Assembly (NCBI RefSeq): GCF_025698545.1
Contig: NC_068569.1
Location: forward strand, 25,172,001-25,236,000
Reading direction: 5' to 3'
Source: Gossypium raimondii
Taxonomy: Eukaryota > Streptophyta > Magnoliopsida > Malvales > Malvaceae
Length of the DNA stretch: 64,000 nt
Shown here: positions 13,307 through 25,639 of the stretch, one piece after another
Numbering within the stretch: the stretch's first letter is position 1
How the letters are laid out: each line of letters opens with the position of its first letter
Notes under the pieces: generated by a model
The model's input: the letters and a program-made list of their open reading frames with translations, nothing else
The model's database searches: none
What the model was told of the DNA's origin: nothing
Position numbers and translations under genes: made by a program

Positions 13307-13380
13307 GATTCAAACTTAAGACCACGTAGTAACCAAATGCTTAACCATTAAACCATTAAGCTCATTCTTGTCCCTAAATT
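13307..13380 (-). repeat. tRNA-like (A-box/B-box) segment within the LTR
   Basis: Read on the - strand, TGGTTTAATGGTTAAGC (13339-13355) resembles a Pol III A box, and AAGTTTGAATCTT further downstream (about 13308-13320) resembles a degenerate B box. The identical A-box-like word occurs at 42656-42672, and a corresponding segment with GGTTCTAGGTTCAAGCC is at 28443-28459. No cloverleaf was drawn. Whether it is an old SINE or LTR-native sequence is unknown. Confidence 0.4.
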
Positions 13381-13465
13381 GCAAAGAAAATCATAAAAGT
13401 CTATTTAAAATTACTGACTCATCCTACAAACATTATTCCTTCTAACCCCAATTTCAGGTGTTACA

Positions 13466-13778
13466 TTTGCATTTCAATGAAGATCTCTAATCAAATTTGT
13501 AACTCAATGAAGACATTTGATAAAAAAATAACTATTGATGAAGACGAATTATTAAGTTTGGCTATCGACGATGGTTACTTTATAACCTCAAATTGGGGCC
13601 TTACCCAAGTCAACCACCTTAACTAGAGGGAAAAAAAAAAGCTCCATTTATTTATAGTGAAGTAGCTACTTTACCAAAATGAATTGCTTGTGCAAACACT
13701 ACATGATCACCACGCTTAAGTTGCATCATTTTGCAACACATGTTTCTTGCATGCTCAACAAGTGGACAACACTCTAAA
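13466..13778. other. Spacer between LTR elements, nothing recognised
   Basis: Low-complexity and AT-rich with an A-run near 13630. No supportable gene. A 63-codon - strand frame (from 13843) overlaps the start of the next LTR and is rejected. Confidence 0.5.
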
Positions 13779-14930
13779 TGTAACAATACAATTTTCGGTA
13801 GTGTTAGAAAAGGTGATTTTGAAATCTCATTTCCGTAAATCAAGTTTGTAAATATTCATAATATTTACGAAGTTGGTATAATAGAATATTCAAGTTTTGT
13901 CCATCAATTTTTCCTATTAATTGCTTAATTAAGGTACAGGGACTAAATTGGAAAAGTTTTATTACTATGAGTTTTTAATTGGCTAAAGACTTAATGACTT
14001 AAATTGTAATTAACCAAAGGTTCAAAATGACAATTAAACCATTTTACATTATATGTTAGTGGACTTTGGTGGCTTAAACATTAAACATTTGGTTAGGAAG
14101 CTAATTAGTGATTAATTGAAAATTAATTAAAATATAATTATATTATAAAAAGCCAAATTCGGTGGAAAGAAAGAGAGAACTCTTTTCTTCTCCAACCTTT
14201 AAATCGTCCACCATAAAATAAATATGAAGTTTTAAGGGTTTCAACTTTCGACAACTATTTGGTAAGCTTAATTAAGTTTTTTTTCTTGTATTTTTTTAAT
14301 GTTTTTGAGGTCATGGGAGCTTGACTTAGCTAGCCCATGTACCAATTTGTAAAACTGTTAAAGTTTTTGAATGTTGTCATTGTTGATTTCTTGAAGAAAT
14401 TGGTGTCAATTTGATAGATTTTAAGCTTAGATGTGAAAAAGGACTAAATTGTAATGTTTAAATTGTTATTTTTGTACATAAGGACTAAAGTGAATTAATT
14501 TTGAAATTGATGTGAAATTTCAGTAATTATAGACAATATAGAGACTATAATGAATGTAATTGAGGTTAGTTTTCAATCTGAAGCTCAAAATTGAAAGTTA
14601 CGACTATTTCGGTTTTAGAGACTAAATTGAATAAAATGTAAAACTTTAGGAGTATTGAAAATGAAGTTTCATAGGTTCATCCATACCATGATACAATGTA
14701 TAAATGTTTGAAGTTGATGAATTGAATGAAATAATTGAATAGATCAAGAATTGGATCGAGACGAGAAATAATCGGGAAAAACCAAAATAATGATAAATCG
14801 GTCATTGAAAATTTAACTTATTTGCTGTTTTAAGCAGGTAAGTTCATATGATATTTATTTATATAGATTGTTGTGCATTTAGTTTATAATTATATGTGAT
14901 TGGTTGTGAGTTGGTTGAAAAGGAACCTAA
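13779..14930. mobile_element. Truncated LTR of a second family (TGTAACAATACAATTTTC...)
   Basis: The stretch starts at TGTAACAATAC and parallels, in inverse orientation, the LTR that ends at 31338. Shared features in order are a CTCATTTCCRTAA segment, a CATCAATTTTKCCTATTAATT segment, GTACARGGACTAAATT, a GTGGAAAGAAAG segment, and GAGGTCATGGGAGCTTGA (14308-14325; inverse near 30560). The right end is not at a terminal CA and I cannot see a target duplication. The copy is taken as truncated at about 14.9 kb. Confidence 0.6.
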
Positions 14931-15560
14931 GTCTATTTATAAGATATTATGCATTTACATAACTTTGAGAAGTAATAAGGATTCTCTTTGGTTTATTTCA
15001 AAAATTGTAAATTCGTATTTTGTGGCATTTGGAATTCTTAATACCAATTGTCTAGATTTTAGTAACAAGTTGATCAAGGGTTTAGTAGAGAAAATTTCCC
15101 AAATCTTACCTACCTAAATACAAACACTCGAATCCATATAACCCCTCACTAATAAAATATTTCCAGATACCTAAAACTCAGCTAAACTCATAAATTACTC
15201 TCAACATATTTATGTGAACCGTCACAATCTTGATCATCAAAGCTTATAACAACAAACATATGTATCATTAAAATTGCATTGTACTATATCCCATTATAAT
15301 ATGGACTTCTATTGAAAATACTAAATCCGACTCAAAGAAACTTGATTTGAAGGATTAACATTAGGTATAACATCAAGTGTGCCAAAACCTATTAGCTTGA
15401 TTTTGCTGTGCTTGTGCTCTTTGCTCTTTAATGAAATAAAATACATCATAATTAGACTTGTTTAGAGAAGAACAATTTATCCTATACGATAAAGAAATTA
15501 AAAATTTATTTAATTGTAGAAAAATATAAATTAATGGAACCTGGACTGAGAAAAAAGAAA
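14931..15560. other. AT-rich spacer upstream of the ABC transporter gene
   Basis: A 73-codon frame (14896-15117) shows no family resemblance and its left part lies in the truncated LTR. No other features were seen. Confidence 0.5.
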
Positions 15561-16017
15561 GAGGAATGAGCTGCGGCCGAACCTACCATCAACACTTGGA
15601 AATAATAATTGCTTCCACTAACTTAGGTTCATTAAATGAACTTTTTTCAGTTTTGACAAAACATGCAGCAATTCCTCCCCTGTGCCTAGTTTACTTACGA
15701 AAGAGAGAGAAGGGAACGCCGTTTAATAGCGCACTTCCCATGAACCAACCATGCCAAGCTGCCATCTGTGTTGTTCTTCTTCCACGTAGCACTTATTTTT
15801 TTGGCTTTGGACAATTTCCATTGCGTGGCACCCACTCCCCTTATCTTTTTTAATCTTTTTTACCTACATAAATACCCCCCTCCCCCATTTTCCTTCCTCT
15901 CTCAAATTCTTCACTCATTTCTCTCCTTAACTCCTTTTGTTGTGCCTCTTCTCTCTCTTGCTCACTAGTTTTTCTTTTCCTTTCCCGAGAAAAAGTTAAA
16001 AGGAAAGCAGGAAAATA
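15561..16017 (+). promoter_or_regulatory. Promoter and 5' UTR of the ABCG25-like gene
   Basis: G+C rises here relative to the spacer. A TATA-like TACATAAATACC lies at about 15865-15876, followed by a long CT-rich leader (about 15880-15970), typical of plant 5' UTRs, up to the ATG at 16018. CCACGTAGC (about 15782) and GCGTGGCACC (about 15823) carry ACGT or GTGG cores that could be ABRE/G-box-like sites, of interest because the encoded transporter handles abscisic acid. Function is not shown by sequence alone. Confidence 0.5.
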
Positions 16018-19000
16018 ATGCCGGGTTTTGGTGGTTTGGAGACTCCTAGTCCTACTCCCACTTTGGATGGTCCATGTCATTCAAAAGATACTTCTCGAGA
16101 TTTGCGTGATCACCTCCCTTCATTAATGGCTTCTTGTTATCCTATCACTCTCAAGGTAAATAAAAAGAAATCTCGAGTGAGTTCAGTGTGTTGAACTACC
16201 CGAGTCAACCAATCATTGACTCGTTTTCGTTTCTTACCATTCATTTTGACCTTCTTATTTGACCTTTTCTAATAATATTCTTATCTATGTTTTCTTCATG
16301 CAGTTCATCGACGTGAGCTATAAGGTGAAGGTACAGGGAACCAACACCCAAGGTCGCAGTATTAAACGCATGCTTAGCCATGGATCAGCACCCTCTGATC
16401 AAGGAACAATGAGTAGGGCCCAAAAGAGGACAATATTGAACGATATCACCGGCATGGTTTCACCAGGAGAAATGTTGGCTATCCTTGGTCCTTCAGGCAG
16501 CGGCAAATCTACTCTCCTCAATGCCCTAGCTGGTCGGCTACAACACGGCCATGGTCATTTCACCGGAACCTTGCTTGCCAACAACAAAAAACCCACTAAA
16601 CAAATGGCAAAACGCACTGGATTCGTCACCCAAGACGACGTGCTTTACCCTCACTTAACAGTTCGTGAAACCTTGGTGTTTTGCTCCCTTTTAAGGTTAC
16701 CAAACACCCTGTCGACCAAGGAGAAGATTTCAGTGGCTGAGACGGTTTTATCCGAGTTGGGGCTATCGAAATGTGAAAACACAATCATTGGGAACAGTTT
16801 TATACGTGGGATTTCGGGTGGAGAGCGGAAAAGAGTAAGTATAGCTCATGAAATGCTTATAAACCCTAGTCTGCTGCTTCTTGATGAACCGACGTCGGGT
16901 TTGGACTCCACAGCGGCACACCGGTTGGTTTCGATTTTGGGTTCGTTGGCTCAAAAGGGGAAGACAATAGTCACATCCATGCACCAACCATCTAGCCGAG
17001 TTTATCAGATGTTTGACTCAGTGTTGGTTTTGAGTGAAGGAAGGAGCTTGTATTTCGGCAAGGGAAGTGAAGCTATGAGTTATTTCGAGTCCATTGGATT
17101 CTCACCGTCTTTCCCTATGAACCCTGCCGATTTCCTCCTTGATCTCGCTAACGGTACGTCAGCTTCAACTTCTTTTTTCTGTTGTTTGCTTTCTTTTCAT
17201 TAGTTATAGCTGAGTTAACTCGAATATTTACGAACGAGCTCAATTCCCTTCTACTTCCGTTTTCTTGCTGCTGTTTACTTGCTGTAGAGTTAAATTCTTT
17301 TCTTCAATTTTCACTAAGTATAGAAAGAGGGAAAAACCCATAGGGGGGGAACACAACACTTTCCATCATTAAGACTAAGATCATATCTCATATAAATTCC
17401 CCTTGCGAGAAAGATTTCAAAAATTAAAATATGGGTAAATGAGTGGTGGGTCAGTGTATTAAATAAAGGTTGTGAAACTGTATAATAAGGTGGATAGAAA
17501 TGGATAGTGCGATATTCTTTTTCCTGTCTTTTCTAATGGCCCCTCCCTCCGTCCAAAGAAATCTACCTTTTTTATTGATGAAGATTTTTCATAGCCGACG
17601 CACCGTGATTGTTAGCTTTAAAGCTTAGCTCATTCGATGATTATACACCACGAATTTGATCATTTATTCATCAGCTAATCTTTAGGGTGGCCATTGTCTG
17701 CCTTCATTGAATGAGTGATCTTGCCACTTATATGTCTCTCACAAGAAGGCACGCTACTATTGGATTTGACAAAATTTTACAACATAATAAAATCTGGGTT
17801 ATTTTTTTTCTACCACACAGCAGTGAGTGCAAGAATGGTTTAATTGTCTACATTCCGTTTTGGAATTAATTCAGTGGGGTTCCTCCATTGGGAGTAGGTG
17901 GCATGGTGTCACTACAATATAAGTGATTTATGACTTGGATTTAATGATCTCCTTCTCTATTTCTAAGGTCCCAACTTCAAAGGAAATTAATCTTAGATCA
18001 ATGTAGTAATATTTGTTTCTTCAATATTTTTAAATCATAGGTCAAAATCTAATGCCATTTTTATTGTTTAAAAATGGTTTAGACCTTAATACCTACACAT
18101 GGATAGCTCTCCATAATATATTATTATTCACTGTAGCATGTATTATATATATGAGAAATGTTATTAGTATTTAATTGCACGAGCTGAAAAGATATTTAAG
18201 GCAAAAAGTACAATTGATGAATTACTTTTTTATTTTATATAATTTGATAAAAGTAATGATTCATCATCTTGTTTACTAATAACTTACAGATTTATATATT
18301 ATGAAAATCTCAAATAAAATGATGGTGAGCGTCACTGATCCATATAGTCTACAAAAGTTATGTTATGTAGCCAATTGTGGATGAAGTGGTGTTGGACATG
18401 TTTCCATCTTTGGTGCAGCAAATAGTAATTGAGTTTATGGTATGAACTCTTGGACAATATGATCTTAAGGAAAAGATTTTAGTATGCATTTTTTATAAAG
18501 GGAAAAAGAAAAGGTTATATGACCAATGACGCCATTGATAGCGTTAGAAAACATCTTATTTTGTATGTAAAGCTAAAGGTGCTTTCTAGCCAATAATTCT
18601 TACTATAGCTTATCAAATAATTGCTGTATTTGGTCCCATAGGCTGTCCCTATTCCACCTTTACACTTGTCGAAACTTGACCTTCATTCTTAGTATAAAGA
18701 TTGAAACATAATTTCTACCTTTTTTTTCCCTTCTTTTAAGACCCCAACTATTCTCCAACTAAGGTGTTGGGATATGTTTGAAGACCAACACGTATGTCGT
18801 TTTCTTTGCATCTTCCTAACACCCAATGTCATAAAAGTGGAGATTAAATTTGTCAATATATATATACATACATATATATAAGCAAGTGGTGGCCCAACCA
18901 TAGTGGCAGGGGCAGCACCAAACCCGAGTGGAGACCCACCTTACCCACCAACACTGGTCAGCTTTTAATCTTCATTTTTAGCTTTTCTGAGCCTTACTCA

Positions 19001-20763
19001 ATAACTTTGCTGCCATATATGCTATTATCCATTAAATTATTTCATACTGGGTGCTACTTTTCCTACTATTTCTTTTACTAATATTTAGTATAAATTGTCA
19101 AACAATAAATTTTAATTTCAATGGTGCTGTCCTTGTTTTGCTGAACTTTACTGTTGATGATATTTCTTTAAACAAGATTTTCTTTCTAAAACTTTTTTGC
19201 TGTAAAGGAAATCTAACCCCCCACTCGACCAACTTTATCGAAATTCTTAATTGTACAATGTTTTGATACGTGTATAATTGGAACAATATTCTAAATGCTT
19301 TGATTCAACTCATGTTCATCCATATTCATACACGTTACATTAAGTATATGCTTAGAGTCCCTGTTCTTCACACTACTGACTGATTTTATTTAATATTCTA
19401 AAGTTTTGGACAGATATTTGTCATCCACACTTGGGGCTAGGCTGCTTTATAATTTAAAATAATACATGAAGCTTTATTTTAATCACTTTTAAGAATATAT
19501 GCAAATTTTAGAGAATCATATTCATTACAACACTCTTGTTTCTAATGCCAGATTGTTTATTTTTAGTTAAATAGTGGTGTTGGATATAAGTATAATTTTT
19601 TTAAAAGGTCTGTAATAAACAGAGGATCATACCCCCAACTCATGTTTGAATATGAATACTCAAGAAAAATAAATAATAAAGAAGATCATGACTGAAATGA
19701 ATTATTTGTCGATTAGATCCTAAATTTCCTTGTATATGTTTCAGGTGTGTGTAAAGTTGATGGAGTAAGCGAAAGAGAGAGGCCAAATGTAAAGCAAACC
19801 CTCATTGCTTCTTACAACACCCTGTTGGCTCCAAAAGTTAGAGCTGCTTGCATGGAGATCACCCCTGTTTCGGCAAAAGACTCGTATTTCATCAGCACCC
19901 CTTGTTCCGAACAAGGCAGGAACAGCAACAGAGTCAATCTCTCAACATGGTTCTATCAATTCAGCATTCTGCTTCGAAGAAGCCTTAAAGAAAGAAAGCA
20001 AGAATCATTCAACACCCTCCGAGTCTTCCAAGTAATTAGCGCCGCAATACTGGCCGGTTTAATGTGGTGGCATTCAGATTATAGAGACATCCAAGACCGT
20101 CTCGGTCTCCTCTTCTTTATTTCCATCTTTTGGGGTGTCTTGCCATCGTTTAATGCGGTATTCGCGTTTCCTCAAGAACGTGCTATCTTCATGAAAGAGC
20201 GTGCTTCGGGTATGTACACTCTGTCTTCCTATTTCATGGCACGGATAATCGGAGACCTCCCCATGGAGCTCATTCTCCCCACAGTTTTCCTTGTTGTGAC
20301 ATATTGGATGGCTGGATTGAAACCCGATCTGGTGGCATTCCTATTGACATTGTTGGTTCTTCTCGGCTACGTGCTCGTCTCGCAAGGGCTTGGCCTCGCA
20401 TTAGGCGCATTGATCATGGATGCCAAACAGGCTTCTACAATTGTTACAGTCACAATGCTAGCATTTGTTCTAACAGGAGGGTACTACGTGCATAAGGTCC
20501 CATCATGCATGGCATGGATCAAGTATGCTTCTACAACATATTATAGCTACAAGCTGTTCCTCAATGTCCAATACGGCGATGGCAAGAAAGTGTCACCGTT
20601 GTTGGGTTGCTCGCACCGTGGAAGTAGTACGGTTAGCTGCAAGTTCATCGATCAAGACATTGCGGGGCAAATTAGGCCTGAACTGAGCGTCGGAATTTTG
20701 ATTCTAATGTTCATAGGATATAGGTTGATGGCTTACCTTGCATTGCGGCGCATCAAAGGCTGA
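16018..20763 (+). CDS. ABCG25: ABC transporter G family member 25-like (abscisic acid exporter), 3 exons
   Basis: Half-size ABCG (WBC) transporter in the plasma membrane. The Arabidopsis homologue exports abscisic acid from vascular cells. Exons are 16018-16155, 16304-17153 and 19745-20763; all introns are GT-AG and the lengths sum to 2007 bases, giving 668 residues (Arabidopsis ABCG25 is about 662). Nucleotide-binding domain: Walker [10 protein letters not shown] at 108-116, signature SGGERKR at 217-223, Walker B LLLLDE at 236-241, switch His273. The C-terminal half, in exon 3, holds about six hydrophobic helices, with the family's [11 protein letters not shown] and GGYYV segments, and ends in LALRRIKG. 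The stretch after the exon 2/3 junction ([20 protein letters not shown]) and the LPSFNAVF region match ABCG25 rather than ABCG9/14 by memory. No defect was seen. The start is the first ATG after the CT-rich leader, giving the expected ABCG25-like N-terminus ending in CYPITLK. Confidence 0.93.
17154..19744 (+). other. Large second intron (2.6 kb) of the ABCG25-like gene
   Basis: Donor GTACGT and acceptor TTTCAG bound a 2591-bp intron. The interior is AT-rich with a TA-rich microsatellite near 18858-18882, and no recognisable transposon boundary or gene was seen. Several 60-70 codon frames occur on both strands without family character. Confidence 0.75.
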
Positions 20764-21449
20764 GCCTTGGAGTTATAGGTTACAGATTCTTGTTATTTGT
20801 ATAAGGCCCTTATAATTGTAAATGTTTTTCAAAATGGCCTGAAAAAGAAAGATTTGTTTCAGGTTGGTCTAAAAATTTATGTTGAGTGGTGAATTTGTAT
20901 CACGCTAACTGCACCTGAAGAATCATAAGAAACTACGAAGAAATAGTTGTCATTAGTGAATTTGTAGTTTTTTGTTGAAGTACAAAAATTTGGTCATTTT
21001 TATTGCGAAAAGTTGTAGAGTTTTACTTATGTAACTTTGATACATCTGTCAGGTTTTGTTTTGTTTTTCTTATATCGTGACTCATGATGCATTATAAATG
21101 GGCAAAATGGAAAAAAAAAAATTCAAAAGAGAAAAAGAGTCATGCCCTTAATCCCTAAAGCCCAAAATCCACCATTTGGTTAAGTTTTTTTGGTGAAACC
21201 CATTTGATATATAGGGTTGCAGATTTCATATTTTTTAATTTTCTTTTTGGTGAAAAATAACATTACTAACTAATTACATATGGATATTCTGAAAAGAAAA
21301 AAAAAATACCCTTTTGACTTATCAGTTTTAAGATCTAAAATCACCTTAGGAGGAAGATAGAAAATCTGTAAATCTTCTTTTTTAGCCAAAGCTAGTTTAG
21401 TTAAGCAGTTTGTAACTTAATTTTGTTATTTAGTTATGTAATGCAAGAT
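20764..21449. other. 3' flank of the ABCG25-like gene and spacer
   Basis: The first 150 bp probably hold the 3' UTR; no canonical AATAAA signal is obvious. The rest is AT-rich spacer with A-runs. Confidence 0.5.
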
Positions 21450-21740
21450 TCACTGTTCTTCTTGTAACAAAATATTCTGAATTAATTTAATCAAAGCCGA
21501 ATTCGAAGTGGTGGAGGTGCTTCCTTGGATTGCTCTAACCACCTCCAAGTTGTTAGATTGGATTATAATCTTATTATGACCCTTGCGTTGACTTAGCTTA
21601 AGCCTCTCCAAAATGTCCCAAAGTTCGGCATAAAAAATTGAGCACTTTCCAAGATATCGGTTGTATCCAGCGATCCAACCTCCATTTTTATCACAAAGTA
21701 TTCCTTCAAGCTGTATTTTCGGATTCCAATTGTACTGCAC
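21450..21740 (-). pseudogene. RNase H-like (RVT_3) domain fragment
   Basis: The 96-residue frame fits the plant RNase H-like domain found in LINE reverse transcriptases and in the 'putative ribonuclease H protein' family. It has GILCDKNGGWIAGYNRYLG, then FYAELWDILERLKL with the conserved acidic E of AELW, then IIIQSNNLEVVRAIQG. The usual ESDSLEV aspartate is replaced in QSNNLE, so the active site appears broken. The N-terminal catalytic Asp segment and the C-terminal part are missing. It is likely a remnant of a retroelement or of a domesticated copy, not a working gene. Confidence 0.7.
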
Positions 21741-22969
21741 CGTTAGTGTTGAGAAAAAGTCACTTTCTAGTTAACTGTTCTTTATATTTAATATTTAAAA
21801 TTAGTTAGTTGGAAACATCTTCGATTACAATCTGTACGTCAACTTCATACACAACATTTTCTCATTTCTTTTGGACAACAATCCCTACTCTTTTACTAAA
21901 GAAAAATTTTATCCCGTAAGACCAGCAAGTAACTTACCATAAGAATTTCTGCATATCACCCCAATACCTCCTATCTTCGATTTCTCCTAATTTTAATCCA
22001 ACCCTCATATAAATTCAAACCATGTGACACTATCCCACCCTAATATTATAACATCCTTATCTAACACGGGATAGAAATAAACATTTCCCATAAATTTAAT
22101 TTTTGTACTATTTAATTAAAAAAATATGACAAACTAAACTTCCACCCCAACAAAAGTGGGGTTAATCATGATTTTTCATAGACGTTTTTATCTAATTTTT
22201 AAATAAGAAGATAAATATGTTTTATTGTGTTTGAACTAACGTCTTCATACACGGACAATAATATTAGTACTAATCAAATTAAGATTTAATCAAATAAGGA
22301 TCCAAAATCCTTGGTGCATAAATTACTTATGCATGTATATATATCATGTAGAATTTGATTCTTACAATAAAATACATTTGAAGAAGTCAAATAATTATTT
22401 GGCGAGAATGAAATAAACAAAGATTTATTTGGTTAAATGCAAAAGATGAGTAATAATATATTATTTGATTGAGTAAAATATAGCAATAAACAAATTAATT
22501 AATTAACGCTATCGCAAAATTCAAATTTAATTACAAGTATCTTATGGGGTTAATCTATATTAATATATAAAGGAAGGCCGACCTTTCTTGCTTCACATCA
22601 TAATTTTATGGGGTGAAATCTTTTGTTTTTTAGATTATAGAAGGATAATTTTGGGTTTATATTTTATTTAAATTTGAGATTTAATCTTTATATTTCAATT
22701 TTGAAATAATTTAATACCTCAATTTTTATAATGTTATTAGTTAATTTAAATATTTTATTTCAATTAAAATGTTGATGTGAATGTGAATTTTTAAAATTGT
22801 TAATATTATTAAAATTCTCTATTAAATTCAAGTCTATTTTGTTACATGCGTATAAAGTGATTATTTTTTAATTTTAAATTATCACACGAAAATTTAAAAA
22901 ATGAATTTTAGCAGTGTTAATAAATAGACTTATATTTTCAAATTCAAAAAATAAAAGATTAAATTCCTA
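21741..22969. other. AT-rich spacer with degenerate repeat sequence
   Basis: No gene was seen. The piece at about 22640-22970 has phrases of a dispersed repeat (TTTAATCTTTATATTTCAATTT, AAATTCAAGTCTATTT) that recur loosely at 24.0-24.5 and 34.6-34.9 kb. Confidence 0.4.
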
Positions 22970-22978
22970 ATAATAAAA

Positions 22979-23765
22979 GGGTAAACTACACCCATGGTCA
23001 CTTTTGTTTACCTTAGGTTACGTTTTAGTCACTTATGTTTGAAATGTTACGTTTTAGTCATTTACGTTATCATGTTGTAACATTTTAGTCACTGAGCCAT
23101 TAATCGTTGTTAATGGTGACGTGGCACGTTAAATCATCATTTCAAACAAAATTTTAGGTTAAATTATACAATTGATCCCCATATTTTTTTCATTTTAATT
23201 AATTTATTTTTTTTATTTTATGTTCTTTAAACTTTCCTCTTTTTTTCCATTCTCTTTTGTTTCTCCCTCTGTTTTCATATCTTTCCCATTTCTTTTTACA
23301 TATTAGGAAGTCGAATTGGCAGTGAAAAAAGAAGTAGGAAATCGACTATCATCATTTGCCTATAACCAAAACCCATAAACCCATACCATGCTTCTTTCTT
23401 CACTACCAATTCGACTTCTTGGTATGTTAAAATAAATAAAGAAGGTAGGAAAACAGAGGGAGAAGCAGAAGAGAATGGAAAATAAAGAAAACAAATAATG
23501 AAAGTTAAAATTTAACCTAAAATAAAGAAAACAAATAACGAAAAATTATGGGGACCAATTGTATAATTTAACCTAAAATTTTTGTTTGAAATGATAATTT
23601 AACGTGCCACGTCAGCTTACCATTACACCATTAACGACAATTAACGGCTCAGTGACTAAAATGTTACAACACAATGACGTAAGTGACTAAAACGTAACAT
23701 TTCAAACATAAGTGACTGAAATGTAACCTAAGGTAAACAAAAGTGACCATGGGTGTAGTTTACCC
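22979..23765. mobile_element. Mutator-like foldback MITE with perfect 9-bp target duplication
   Basis: The ends are GGGTAAACTACACCCATGG and CCATGGGTGTAGTTTACCC, and the near-perfect inverted arms run inward more than 180 bp (shared ACGTGGCACGTTAAAT block in the left arm, ATTTAACGTGCCACGT in the right). ATAATAAAA flanks both sides (22970-22978 and 23766-23774). A 9-bp duplication with long terminal inverted repeats points to a Mutator-like, non-autonomous element. The 787-bp element has no coding region; its core carries a shorter inverted pair around AAGTCGAATTGG / CCAATTCGACTT. Confidence 0.88.
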
Positions 23766-23774
23766 ATAATAAAA

Positions 23775-25050
23775 ATATGAAAATTAAATTCTAAATATAT
23801 AAATTATACAATAATTTAATATTACAATTTTTAAATTTTTACTCTATAATTAAAAAAATATTTAACTCGACGTAAAGCGTGGTGAGAACTGAGAATCATA
23901 CTAATACCCATATATAAAAGGAAGCCGTTTCTTTTCCGACACATGTCTAGCCATTCATGCCTTTTTTCCTTTTCCTTTTACATTATGTTATGAATGGTTA
24001 AATTACAATTCTGGGTCCTCTATTTTTAGGTTATATTTCTTTTCCTTTTGTATTTTAGTAAAATAGTTAAATTTTAGTTTTGGCCCCTCTAATATGTCTA
24101 AAATTAATATTTAATCTCTATACTTTAATTTTAATATAAATTGGCTCCTGTATTTTTATAATGTTATTAATTAGTTGAAATAGTTAATATCGTTAACTTT
24201 TCGATTAAAATGTTATGTTGTTATAAAGTCTTACATATTGATACGTGATTTCCTATTTCCTTTAGGTTTGCATTGGTCTTACCTTTTTTTCTTTTTTTGT
24301 TGTTGCAATTTTAGAAAAATGATTCAATTTTAATTTTGATCCTCTATGAAATTTAACTATTACACTTTAATTTCTAATGTAATTTGGCCATTGTATTTTG
24401 TAATGTTACTAATTACTCCAAATAGTTAATGTCACTAATTTCTGATTAAAATATGAATTTTTCTAAGTAGGATTAGAGTATAGTTTAACTTTTAAATTTA
24501 ATCAACCCAACCTAATGCGTAATAGTTTATAGTTAAAAACTTTTTCTATTGTAGTATAATGTAGATGTGATAGTAATAATGTAACACTGACCTAATATCA
24601 ATTAGTATATAAAGCACGTTTTAAGATGGTAATAATTTGGTAACCAACCTAGGAAAAGAAGGGAAATAAATATCATTTACCAATAACTATTGATGAACAA
24701 CCTACCAAACAATTAACCGCCAAAAGGTTGCAAACCCTTATTTGTAGCTAATTAATTCAAGGGTTTAACTGTTCCAATAAAAATATTGGGGTAACGACAG
24801 TATAAACTAATGCCATTAATTATTAAATAAGGGATCTTGGTTTGGAAACAACAAAACGTAGCCGACTGCCCATTTCTAATTTATTATTAACTTGTCCACC
24901 TGGGTTTCAAATCTTCATTCACTAGTCTCTTGAACACTCCAACAAGCAACCACTAATCACATATTTAATAAACTTTATTATTTTTTACTGCATTATTCTA
25001 CAATCTATATTGTAATTTCTTTCCTTTTTTTTGTTTTTTTTTTAAATTGT
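23775..25050. other. AT-rich spacer, degenerate repeats
   Basis: Phrases such as TTTTAGTTTTGGCCCCTC and ATTTTGATCCTCTATG around 24000-24500 look like two tandemly related copies of a decayed dispersed repeat. No gene was seen. Confidence 0.4.
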
Positions 25051-25174
25051 GGGTAAACTACTCTGTTAGTCATTTTAAATAATGATTGTTCTTATTTTGG
25101 TCACAAAAGAAGAAGAAGAAATTGATCTAATTGGTCACTCAACCGTTAAATGGTAATGGAAAATTGACGGTACA
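25051..25174. mobile_element. Left-end remnant of a GGGTAAAC-type Mutator-like MITE
   Basis: GGGTAAACTACTCTGTTAGTCA at 25051 matches the terminal sequence of the 22979-23765 element (GGGTAAACTAC...GTCAC), and CTCAACCGTTAA echoes its sub-terminal GAGCCATTAA block. The right arm is missing; an LTR begins directly at 25175. Confidence 0.45.
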
Positions 25175-25639
25175 TGTAACACCCCATTACCTAACTCGAT
25201 CACTGGGTCCAAGCTACATTATATCACATTCGTTGTCAGAATAACTACAATCAAAACATTCAATTTAACATCATTATACATTTAAATACAAACTTACTAA
25301 AGCTCTTCTGCAAACCTGGGGGTCAATATGGATCAAATTGTAAATATTACAAAGTTTCGAGTTGCAATGTGAACCCTGAGTTGTTTCTCATCGTGACGTT
25401 AGGGGTTCGTCATCGCAACGTGATAAATTGTTGTTTCAAAAATCAACATGCTACATATCCAAATCAAACGAAATAATCAATTGGCTAATTAACGTTTTGG
25501 TTTGATTATTTTTTCTGAATAGTCAACTGATTCTTGTTTTTAGGTTCCAAAATCTTTTCTATTGCCTCTACGCTGAATCTCTATCAGGTGTGTAACAAAA
25601 ATTGAGAATTTTGTGAACAACAAAAGTTAAAATTCATGT

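Larger units (their letters stand above)
7137..13465 (-). mobile_element. Solo LTR (family with CACACGGCCGTGTG palindromes), split by a nested element
   Basis: The left end is TGTAACACCCCAAACCC and the right end CAGGTGTTACA. Removing the nested element (7417-11444 plus one copy of its 5-bp duplication) leaves about 2.3 kb, close to the 2.5-kb related LTR at 26090-28606. Shared landmarks with that LTR and with 40928-42882 are a CTACACACYAT...ATCACACC block (about 11823-11900), a palindrome cluster (12475-12790) and a tRNA-like segment (13307-13375). Flanks are CTTGT and TTTGC, at best a degraded 5-bp duplication (two transitions). Orientation is inferred from the primer-binding site of the 40.9-kb relative. 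Confidence 0.7.

Noticed and set aside
13307..13380. Possible intact tRNA gene
   Set aside because: Only A- and B-box-like words are present; no acceptor stem or anticodon arm could be drawn by eye.
15566..15968. Two + strand frames (95 and 66 codons) upstream of the ABC transporter
   Set aside because: They fall in the promoter and CT-rich 5' leader; the second is Phe/Leu/Ser-rich from the pyrimidine tract.
16763..16987. 74-codon - strand frame
   Set aside because: Antisense shadow of the ABCG25-like nucleotide-binding domain exon.
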